From an uncultured Eubacteriales bacterium (GTDB taxonomy: Bacteria; Bacillota; Clostridia; Christensenellales; Aristaeellaceae), in assembly GCA_902799045.1 (NCBI GenBank), contig CADBZH010000012.1:1-64000 (forward strand): a stretch of DNA of 64,000 nucleotides. Reading direction: 5' to 3'. The translations under genes and the position numbers were made by a program. Below, piece after piece: positions 49,601-61,600 of the stretch. Under the pieces are notes generated by a model. The model was given only the letters and a program-made list of their open reading frames with translations, had not been told where the DNA came from and searched no databases. Numbering within the stretch: the stretch's first letter is position 1; the number at the start of each line of letters is the position of its first letter.

Positions 49601-52600
49601 ATCCGATGAAATGAAAGATTACACAAGAAATAATTATTGGGTTAAGGATACTCCTTGGTTTAATTATATAGTTAAAGATAGTACTCATCCTGACCCACCT
49701 GTCACCAAAATAGTGATAACAGGCGGGATTACGAGAATAGGAACCAATTCATTTACTAGGACCTACAACCTGAATGAAATTGATGCATCAAATTGTTCTT
49801 CACTTACTACAATAGGCGAGGCTGCTTTTAAACAACAAAGCAGCGGTTCCGCATCAAATAACCCGACGGTCACTAAAACTATCAATTTTTCCGGTTGTGT
49901 TAACTTAGGATTAATAGAGAAAGAAGCCTTTAGGGATTGCACCGGTATTGAAGAACTTGATATTTCAGAAACAAAGTTGCAAGCAAGCTATATTACGACA
50001 TTTGGAAATGGAAAAGCTGGCTTTGGCGATAGTAAGGGTACCCTTAAAATACTAAGGGCAAATGGATGCACAACGAATTTTACAACACTGGATCTTACTG
50101 GATGGAATAAGCTGGAGACTGTTGAGCTTTCCGGCTGCACCAATCTGACCAGTCTGACCCTTCCGAGCAACGTAACGACGCTGGATGTCTCCGGCTGCAC
50201 GGGTCTGACCAGCCTGACAGTTCCGAACAGCGTAACGACGCTGAACGTCTCCGGCTGCACCAACCTGACCAGCCTGACCCTTCCGAGCAATGTAACGACC
50301 CTGAACGTCTCCGGCTGCACGGGCCTGACTGCGCTGGATCTGAGCGGGACTTCTCTGACGGATATCGACGTATCCAATAATACTTCCCTTACCACGCTCA
50401 AGCTGCCCGCGACGGTCACCGAGCTGAATATCACCAACTGCCCGAATCTGGTGATCTATTTTGACGGGAAGGCCGAAGACCTCCCCGATGGGATACTGGA
50501 CGGTGCTTCTGTAGTCTGCTGGGGCGACTATACCTATGCCATTAAGAAAAACACTACCGCAGCGCTGGACGAGATTTTCACGGCCTGCGGCATCACTGCC
50601 ATTGACAGCACGGATGTTGAGAGCATTTCCGCTTCCGACCCGAGCGTTCTGGAAATCACCGACCTGACGGTGACGTGCCTGGATGCCTTTACCGATACGC
50701 AGACGCTGACGGTTACGCTCAAAAATGGCTTAACCGGCAATATCAGCGTTGAATGCCAGATGGTGGCGGAAAAGGATAATCTCAACCTGTTCCTGGATTC
50801 CGGCACCGTTTACAGCTATGAGGGCGAAACAGAAACACATGCGCTGTCGGTTCCCGCTATCCTCAAAGAAGGGGATACACTCAATCTGACCCTGTCCTTC
50901 TCCGAAATCCCAGAGGGGGAGGAGGGCGAGCGCCAGATGAAGCTGCTCTCACCGATGAAGTATACCTTCCCGGAGGGACTTACGGTTTCTGATGTTCCGG
51001 ATACCGTAACGTTCAGCGTTCAGAGCGGCGAGCAAACTCTCAGCTTCACGGTTTCTGCGTCTTTCAACGAGGAAACGCGCGAGCTTACGATAACAGGAAA
51101 CTATGGCGATCAGGAATCCGCGGTCAGCGCGTCCGACGCGGTCAGCTTCACCGTCCCCGTCTCCGTTCAGGTGAACACCGTACCGGGCGAATATGACCTT
51201 GGCAACGACATGACGTTATCAACGGTCAAGCCCCGCAACGTAAAGGTGTCCTCGATGAGCGCCGATGCGTTTGACAGCGAAAGCGGTACCGTTCAATATA
51301 CCGTGACCGTGGAAGCGGAGAGCAATCTTGACACTGACGAAAAGGAATACCCGGTTATCATCACGGACTCCGCTACCGACTTTGTGTCCGGCAGCTATAC
51401 CTATACGCAGGAGAACAGGCCCGAGGGTGCGCCCGCCACGCAGGTGAACGGGGCGGAAGTACAGCCGGGCACTGAGATCGTCTTCAACGGCTTGCCGTTG
51501 ACCGTCGCCCACATGTATGACGGCGACAAAATTACTCTGACCTACAGGGCAAAACCTCAGCATGGAAGCTATGACGCGGCAACGCAGATGGTCAGCCTTG
51601 AGAACACCGTCACGATCGACAACAACGGCAACCCCTCCAACGACCCGGAGGACGATACGTTCAGCGCCACCTGTGGGAGTATTTCCTATGCGCCGCTGAA
51701 AAGAGAATACGTATCGCTGGACGGCAGCTGGGCTTACTGGCGCGTTACGGTGAACCCCAATGGCTATGCGTTGAACGGCGGCAAGGCGGTCACCCTCGCT
51801 GACACCTTCCACGACGAGGTTACGGGGGATGCCAAACAATCCATCGACTATTCCAGCGTCGCCATAACGGGTTCGGGCAGCGTCACTTATGATTACAGCG
51901 GCAATACCGGCACCTTCGTCATACCGGACAGCACGCCCGTGACCATCACCTATCGCACGCGCATCACGGCCCAGCCGGGCGAGGCCAAGACCTTCCGCGG
52001 CACCGCCGTGCTGAAGACCGCCAAATATGGGGATGAAATTGCCAGATCCACGGCGGGCGTCACCGCGGAGCCGGTTGTGATCTATCCCAGCGCCTCCGAT
52101 GTGGCGGGCACCGGCAACTACATGGTGAAGCTCTTCGTCTATGCCGAAGGGATGATGCAGCAGGGCATCGAAGGGGCGACGTTTATCCTCCTCGACGCCA
52201 ACCAGCGCCCCCTGGAATATAAGCTGGGCGATAACAAGGGCCAGCCCGTCACCTTTACCACCGGCAGCAATGGCTATGTTAACATCGAACTCAATGAGGA
52301 GCCCGGTGATGTTTCCATTGAAAAGAATACCGGTTACTATCTCGAAATGATGCAGGCAGTGCCCGGATATCAGAAAGATAACACCCTCTACAGTTTCATG
52401 ATTACCGATGATCCGGATTATAACTCCGGCGGTTTCTATACTTATTACAACGGCGACACGATGAAGGTGCGCCTCTACGCGCCTACCCCCGGTTTGAGCG
52501 TCTCCATCCGCTTCTCCGGCAGCTATGCCCTGCGGCAGGATCAGCAGGACGAGGTAACGGCGGTTCTCCAGAAGCTGGACGAGCACAATCACTGGGTCGA

Positions 52601-55600
52601 AGTTGAGCGCCACCCCTATACGGATACGCAATGGGGCGCGATCGTATTCAACAAAACGCCGTTGTATGATCCGGCTTTGGGGCAGTATCAGAACCGATTC
52701 CGCGTCGTCGTAGCCAACGAGAGCCCGTGGGATCTGCCGGAGAACATTCATGTCGAAACCACTTATTACAGCATGGTGAATACAAATGGCTCCAATCCCG
52801 AAACGACGCCTCAGGAATTCGAGGTCGAGAACGCAAAAGACACCGTCAACGTCGTCATTGTCAACCGCTACGAGGATCCGCAGCTTACCATCATCAAGAT
52901 GGACAAGAGCAACGGCGAGGCGCTGCCCGGCGCAGTCTTCTCGGTATACAAGATCGTGAACGGCGCGGAAACCGGCGAGCCCGTAAGGACGTTTACGACG
53001 GATGATAATGGCGAGCTGGTGATTCGCGGCGGTGATGCCTTTGAATCTGAGACGCTGTACGGGATCAAAGAGACCGAGGCGCCGGACCTGGTTGATCCGG
53101 ACACCTCTACCAAGGTGCATTATCTGTTGCCGCAGCAGCCGGAATGGCACTATTTCTACTTCTGCAACGACGATTATCTGGAGCCGAGCATTCTGGCGAA
53201 CCTTCCCGAGGACGCGACGGCGGTCAACCTGACGAGCAACGGCGACAGAATCATCATCGGCAACCAGAAGGAATTGATCACCATCCCCGTCATGAAGCTC
53301 TGGCAGGGCAATGTCTGGCCCGAGGGCGCTGAGGTCGTGGTCGGGCTGTATCGGTCTGTGGAAGGCGTGGAGGGAGAAGAAGCTGTTAATTATATCGACG
53401 GCACTCCGCGAACCGTCACCCTGAACAGCGGTATGCCCTACAACAACACGGCTTTCAAGGACCTGCCTTCGCGGGACGATCAAAACCGCAACTACATTTA
53501 TTCCATCAGGGAGGTAAGCGTCAACGAAGAAGACCCGCTTGAAGCAGGGTACAACCAGGAATATGGCATTTCCAGCGCTGGCGTGTATATCGTGCGCAAC
53601 AAACCGGCCACCACGCTGACAGTCAGCAAGGAGTGGTATGATTTCCAGGGGAATAAGGTTGAGGATGAAAGCGTGCTTGCTGTGCAATCCGCTGTCACCT
53701 TCGATGTTTACCGCTCGACCACGAAATTTGAAGACAGCACCCCGGACGATGGCATCACCAACACGGATATGACGACCTTTGTCGGCGGTCTGGTGAAGGT
53801 GCGGGAAAAGCTGAGCTTTGGCGCAGCGAATAATTGGACCATATCCATCCCCGACCTGGACGAAAAGGATGACCTGGGCAACGACTATTACTACTATGTC
53901 CTGGAGGATATTCCCTCCTTCGGCAACGAGCTGTATGAGGTGAACGAGGATGCCGGAACCATCCTGATCAAAAACAGGATCGCACCGGAAACCGTGAACC
54001 TGACGGTGACCAAGGCCGCCCTGGTGAAAGACCCCCGCCCGGAGTCCCTGGACAGGGATTTCGAGTTCACCCTGAAGCTGCAGGCAGATGACACCCATCC
54101 TATCCGAAGCTGGCAGGTTTATACTGACGAGGAGCATCCGGAGAATAATCTGGTGACCGACTGGAACGGCGAAGCAGTGTTTACCCTCAAGCCGCAGCCG
54201 ACAGAAGGGTCCTCCATCACCCTTAGCCTGCCTGTGGGCGTGACCGCATCCGTCACCGAGACCTATAACGCCGAGTACACGGTGGAGACAAGTACGGACG
54301 GCGGCACTACCAAGACGAGCGGCAGGACCTTCACCTATGCGGTAGACGAAACTGCCGTCGACCTCACCTACATCAACACCCTCCATGTCGTCTGCAAGGT
54401 TGTGGATGATAATGGCGTTCAGACGCCCTTTGAATCCCTGAAGAGCGCGCTGAAGCATATTCACGATCATTCTGACGCCTTCACCGCGCCCTGGACCATC
54501 TACATGCTGGAGGATTACACCATTCTCCCGACGGATGGGATCACGCTTGTGGACGGGGAGAGCCTGACCCTCACCACGGCTTCGACCACAGACGTCCTGT
54601 TCCCCTTCAACCGTGGCGAAGAAACTGGCCGCGCCGTCATCACTCGCGGCGGGGCTGGCGACAGCATACTCAAAAACGCGGGCACGCTGACGCTTGAGAA
54701 CATCGTCCTCGACGGCGGAAAGGACAATTACTCCGCCACCGGCGACGGTGGCCTGGTGAACAGCACCGGCACGCTGAACCTGAACGACAAGACCACCCTG
54801 CGCAATTCCGCCGCCGAAGGCAAGGGCGGCGCGGTGTATGCCGAGGGCACGGTGAACATCGTCGATGGCGTCGAAATTACCGGCAACAGCGCCCCCAGCG
54901 CCTCCGCACTGTATCTGAGCGGCAGGCTCGACATGACCGGCGGCAGCATCACCGAAAACACCGGCGCTTCTGACGGCGCGGTGGTGGCCATATCCACCGG
55001 CGATCAAATCAATCTCTCAGGCACTCCGGTCATTTTTGGCAACACCAACAAACCGGGCAAGGATGGCAAAGCGGCCAACCTGTATATCGGCGCTGACAGC
55101 GACAACGTGGTCAATGTCGTCTATCCCGGCCTATCGGAAAATGCGAAGATCGGCGTCACCGCCATGGAGGGGCATATGGCGATTGGCGAACAGTTTGCTT
55201 CGGCGGGATTCGGGCAGACGGCGAACCTCAACTGCTTTGTCAACGATACATACGGCTATCGCGGCAAGCTGAAGGACGGCACCTCCACCAACATCGTCTG
55301 GAACGGCCTGACGCTCAAGATCAAAAAAGTCGTTGAAACGGTTGGGGCCAATCCCGACGACCGCTTCACGATCAACCTCTCTTCCATGTCCATCATGATG
55401 AGCACCTATATCATCGATGGCACGATTGATTACACGGTCACGGCGGCAAGGACGAACAGACCCGGCAGAATCCAGCTCAGAAACGTGAAGGCGGATGATG
55501 AAATCACCATCTCCCCCCTGCCCGTGGGCGACTATACCATCGCCGAGGCGGATTCCAACTATGCCCCGACCTATACCATCGTCGAAACCGGAAGCGGTGA

Positions 55601-58600
55601 AGACCCCACAGCCATTGAGAACGGCAACTTCCACGCCGAGAACAGCAGCAGTGTTACCGTCACCAATACCCGCAGGCTGGCGGATGTGAAGCTGACGAAG
55701 ACCCTGGACGACCGGCTGAAAGCGGCGGATGAGACGCAGACCTTCGAATTTACCTTCAAGCTGACCGATGAAGACGGAACGGCGGTTTCGGGCTTCACGC
55801 TTGCGGAGGGCGTTACCACGAATGCAGAGGGCGCGGCGAGCTTTACCATGTCGCCGTCGAATGCGGCGGAGGCGATCCGCGAATTCAAGGCTCCCGTCGG
55901 CGCGACCATGACCATCACAGAGACCATTGATCCGAATTACGAGATCACGGCCTCTGCCCTTACCATGCCCAAAACAGGGGAGGGCACGGCGATCACGGAT
56001 GCGGACGCGGACAATCCCAATATCTTTGAGTTCCAGGTGACCGATGACGGCGCTGACGTCACCTTTGACAACGTGCGCAAGATGGCGGAGATCGAGCTGC
56101 GCAAGAATCTTACGGGCAAGGTCTCGGCTCCGGAATCCTTCACCTATACCGTCACGCTTACCCGTGCCGACAGGACGCCCGCGGCGAACTTTACCATGTA
56201 CAGGGACGAGGCGCACCCGGAGAATAACATCACCACCGATGATGAAGGCATTGCGACGATCACCCTTGACCTCCAGGCCGACGAAACCACCAAGACCATC
56301 CTTCTGACCATCCCCGAAGGCACGAAGCTTGTCGTTGCGGAGACGGAGGTCAAGAAGCTTGTTAACGGTTCGGAACAGGCGATCTATACCACAAAATACA
56401 GCGTCAATGGCGCGGAAAAATCCGGCAGGACGGCGACGATCAACAAGGTTTCCGACAGCGATCACAGCATTGTCTTCAACAATACCCGCAAGACGAATAC
56501 CATCGTTGTAAAGAACACCGTCAACGGCTATTCCGGCAACGTGGTGCCCTTTACCTATACCGCCACGGTGACGGACTGGGTCGGCGAGAATCCCGAGGAC
56601 ACCAAGCCCGAAGGATACGACGATTATGACCTGAACGGCTTTGCCAACGGCACGATGACCTTTGAGCTCACAACCGGTCAGACCAGGACACTGACGGTGC
56701 CCTACGGCGCGACGCTGACGGTAACCGAGGGATTTATCGTCGGCTACGGAACCACCGTAAAACGCGGTGGAGCCACTGCTGTCGAGGCATTGAGCGATAC
56801 CTTTGTTGTGAATGCAAACATGGCGTCATCCTCACCGCTCCTGTTCACGAACAGTCAGTTGATTGGTTTGCGCCTGGTAAACAATACCTCATCAACGCTT
56901 GAAAATGTTACGGTTACAGCGGAAAAAAAGAACAAAATATATCGTGTAAATAGTGATCAGACCGGACAGGCATTGATTGGCAGCAATAAGACAGCTACGC
57001 TGAGTATTGCCGCTGGGGAGACTGCCATACTGGAAATCGAGCATGATACCGGTACGACTTACGAACAGCTTTACACAGTCACAGGTAGTACGCCTATAGA
57101 AGGCTATTACTACACCATCAACAACGAGCCGTCCTTCCATGAAACCGCTGATCCGGCGATTCTGCGAATTTACGATACAGGCAGTTTCACAGTCAAGGGC
57201 AAACTTCGTTACAGCGTGCAGGATTCGATTGTCACCTTTACCGAGCAGCCGCTGGTCAGCTTTGACGCCAACGGCGGTTCCTGGACGACGGAAATGGACG
57301 GCTACCATGACCAGGATGGCAACCGTAAGGTTTATCAGTTGGCTGTCGATAGCGGGGAGCAGGTTGCCAAACCGACGCCTGATCCGGTCTATCCCACGGC
57401 AGAGGGAATCACGTTCCTCGGCTGGACGGAGGACAAGGGATACGCTGACCAGGATCATTCTGCCGATACAGAGATTGATCCGCAGAAGGCGTATGACTTT
57501 AATACCCCCGTGACCGCCCCGATTACACTCTACGCGGTTTGGGCGAAGCCTGCCCGCGATGAGCGCGTTGTGACCGTCAGAAACGGACACACCGAAAGCC
57601 TGACCGTCACCGCGACGCTGACGCTAAGTGGCCCGGCAGTAGCTGAATATGTTGTCGCCGACGGTCTGACCACCGACGCAGACGGAAAAGTAAGCTTTAA
57701 CCTCCCGGCGGGTGAGAGCAAAAACCTGACGGTTCCCGACGGCGTGAAGCTTGTTTTCGGCCTGGACAAAGAATCTCTGGCGGTATCTTCGGAATACGCG
57801 CTCACGGCCTCCGCGGACAACAAGAGCCACACCATTGAATCTGTCGAACGCGACGGCACCGTGACCTTTATTCCCGGCATCTGCAAGATCACGGACGACG
57901 CCGGTAACGTGCTCTATGATAACAACGGCAAGCCCGCCGTGTACGGGAAGCTTTCTGATGCCTTCACGGCCTATGCCGGAACGCTCTATACCGATGCGTC
58001 CCACACGACCGCGGCGACCCAGGCGGCGGTGAAGATGTTGGTGGATGAGTATACCATCCAGCAGAGCGCCGCGCTGACCTTCCCGAACAAGACCATGACA
58101 CTGACCACCGCCGGGAAGAATGATACGGACTTCCCGTATATGGGCGGGCGAGACTGCAGCACCATTTATCGCGCTTCAAACGGAGTCGATAATTCCTGCT
58201 TTATATTAAACAGCGCTGCGAATACGCCCGGTACGGTTACCCTTACCAACATTATTCTGGATGGCGGCAGCGAACGCGGCATCAAAGTCAATGACGGCAA
58301 AAACGGCGCGCTCATAAATGTTACCGGCACCGGGGCCACGCTCAACATCACCACAGGCGCAACGCTGCGCAATGTGGAATACAAGGCGTATACCAGCAAC
58401 GCGAACGGCGGCGCGGTCTACCTGACCTACGGCACTCTGAACGTGAATGCAGCCCTGTTCTCCAACCTCCACGCCTATCAGGGCGGCGCGATCTGCGTAA
58501 CGGGCGGCACGCTGAACCTCACGGGAACGGCGGGAAGCACACAGTTTGAAGATTGCAGTTCGGAAAGACAGGACGGCGGCGCAATCTACTATAACAAAAA

Positions 58601-61600
58601 GCAAGACGTTGTCATTGACGGCGGCACAGAGAAAAATAACCCCGGCATCATCTTTACGAGATGTGTTGCCGCATACACCACTGGTACAGGGGATGGCGGC
58701 GACGGCGGCGCGATTTTTGCCCAGTCGGACTATCAGAACACCGTAACGGTCAAGGGTTGTTCGTTCATCGAGTGCAGCGCCAGAACCGGAAATGGGTCAT
58801 CAACTGCCGGCTACGGCGGCGGCGCTATCTGTGGCTTTAGGTTGAAGGGACTTACAGTTGAAGCGTGTAAGTTTGACACCTGCGATACCCTTTGCGGCGG
58901 CGGTGCTATTGTTGCTATGGTAAAATATACGGAGAACGTCGATAACGAAACCGTCACCATCAAAAACTGCGTTTTCAATCAATGCAACTGCAAGGGCCAG
59001 GCTGGCGCGCTAGGTGTATATCAGGATAATAACGGCGCAGCCAATAGCGCAACAAAACTGTCCGTTATTGGCAGCACCTTTGATAACTGTTCCAGCGGTA
59101 CGAACAATGGTTCCGGCGGCGCGGTTCAGTGCTATCTGCCCTGCATGGTCTTTTCCGGCAGCAGCTTTACTGACTGCTGGGCAGGCAAAGAGGGCGGCGC
59201 GGTCAACAACTTCTATGGCAGCAATTATACACAGGAATGGTCGAAATCCTATATGACGGTCACGAACTGCCGCTTCATCCGCTGCCGCGCGGAGGATCGT
59301 TATGATACCACCGCGCTGCAGCACTACGGCGGCGGCATCAACACCAAGGTCAAGACCGTGACGGTGACAGGCAGCTATTTTGAAGACTGCGTTTCCACCC
59401 TGAAGGAGGGCGGCGCGCTTCACATCGGTGGTCAGGGCGGCGGCAGCACGGCGTCGATCAAAGGCAGCACCTTCAAAAACTGTTCCGCGAAAAACGGCGG
59501 CGGCGCGGTGCTTTCCTCCCATGAGACGCTGACCATCGAGAACTGCTATTTCTACGGCTGCAGCACCTCCGCCAGCAACGGCGGCGCGGTATATCATTGC
59601 AAGAACAGTCGAGGCGATTCAACGCAGAAGAATCTGACAATCAAAAACAGCACCTTCGGCGTTGCTCCCAATGTTGAAAACGGCGAAGGCTGCAGCGCAG
59701 CCAGTAACGGCGGCGCGATCTGGGCGAGGGCAACCACAAGCATCACCCTGGAAGGACTGACGATCAATAAATGCTCGGCGAAAAACGGCGGCGGTATTTA
59801 TCTGACTGACACGGCTGCGGCAGCAAAAATCACCGGCGGCGCGATTACCGAAAGCACGGCAGAAAACGGCAGCGCGGTCTATGTCGGCAATACAGCCACC
59901 TTCTCCGGCAACCTCAACGTCTCCGGCAACACGGTTTCCACCCTCAACAGCGGCGCGATCCAGACCGTTGACGCGGGCACGCTCAACTTTGAGGGCAACG
60001 TGAAGGTGGAAAACAACACCTGCTCCGTCGATTCTGTCAACAAGCACGATGTGCTCATGCAGATCGACGGCAACACGATCATCAACACCACGAGCAATGG
60101 CCTTGGTCGTGAGGCGCATATCGGCGTGTATGTGCCGGGCGTAGATGGCGACGATTACTACGGCAAGCACGGCAAGTATAACCAGCCCTTCGGCACCTAT
60201 AATAACAGCGATGCGGGCAGCCGCTTCCTCGACGCCTTCTTCAACGATCGCGACAGCGAGCTTTACGGCTATCAGGGCACGGATGATGTTTTCATCCATT
60301 GGGGCTTCTATGTCTGCAAGATCACGGACGCGGAGGGCAACACCCTCAAGCGCCTCAACGGCAGAGACGCCGTCTACCAGAGACTGTCCCAGGCGTTTGA
60401 TGAGTTCACGATCGTGAAGGACGACAACGGGGAAACCGGCAAAGCGGTCTATATCAAGATGCTGGTGGAGGACTATGCCATCCGCCAGGAAGAGGCAATC
60501 TCCAACTTCCCCGCCGCGGACATCACCCTGACCACGGCCTCCAAGGATGACGCCGAGCACCCCTACCGTGGTACGGAGGGTACCGTCAGCACCATCTATC
60601 GCACTAACAGTGGAGACCCGCTGTTCAACCTGAGCATGGCAGGCGCGACCTTCCAATTGAAGGACATCACCCTGGACGGCCGCAAGGATAAGACAGCAAC
60701 GGAGGGCGACTACAAGCTCATCACGGCCAACACCGGGGAAATCATTGTCAACAGCGGCACCACGCTGCAATACGCGAAGGGCGACACCGGCGCGGCCATC
60801 GATGGCGTGACCGTGACGATCAACGGCATCTATGACGCGGAAAATAAGCAGCCGACCGTCAAAATCGCCAACTGCACCGCCACGGGCAACGGCGGCGCGA
60901 TCAGTGCGCAGAACCTGACTATAACCAATACCAGCACAACGCAGGGAGAATATGGCACGGCGTTCAGCAACTGTGCCTCCGCCAACGGCGGCGTGATCTA
61001 TGCCACCGGTACGGCGGTCAGCATGGCCGGGGCCTCCTTCACCGATTGCCAAAGCACGGGCGAGGGCGGCGTCCTGTTCCACAACTATACCGGAACGGAG
61101 TCGGCAACGACTGCGATCACGAACTGCGCATTCAACGACAGCGAAGCGACAGGCGGCGCGGGCGGCGCGGTCAGCTCCAAGGCCGGGACGCTGACGGTTG
61201 AAGGCAGCAGCTTCGATACCGTCAAGGCTTCCGGCAACGGCGGCGCGATCAGCCACACGGGAAGCACCGCCGCGACCATCACCGGCACCACCTTCAATGC
61301 CTGCCAGACCACGGGCAACGGCTTCGGCGGTTCGGTTTACACCCAGGCTGAGACGGTTGACATCGTCGGCAGCAGCTTCAAAGACAGCACGGCCGCGAAC
61401 CACGGCGGCGCGCTGTACTGCGCAAGCAGTGGCGAAAACTCCGCCGCCACCATCTCCGGCACAAGCTTTGCAAACTGCGCCAGCACCCTCGAAAACGGTA
61501 ATAATCACCTCGAAAAAGGCTGCGGCGGCGCGATCTACAGCAGGACCATGGCCCTGACCCTGCAAAGCCATACCCCGGAGGGCGGCAAGACCGTGAATAC

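Noticed and set aside
47521-50366. CRISPR-like direct repeats
   Set aside because: The repeats are in-frame protein repeats (Thr/Glu/Pro stalk and LRR) without unique spacers. No cas genes are present; the Cas4-like nuclease at 30.7 kb has no array.
51219-55007. A 1,262-codon antisense frame inside the adhesin gene
   Set aside because: Same mirror effect. The plus strand holds recognisable repeat domains throughout; the minus frame has no start signal or known domain.
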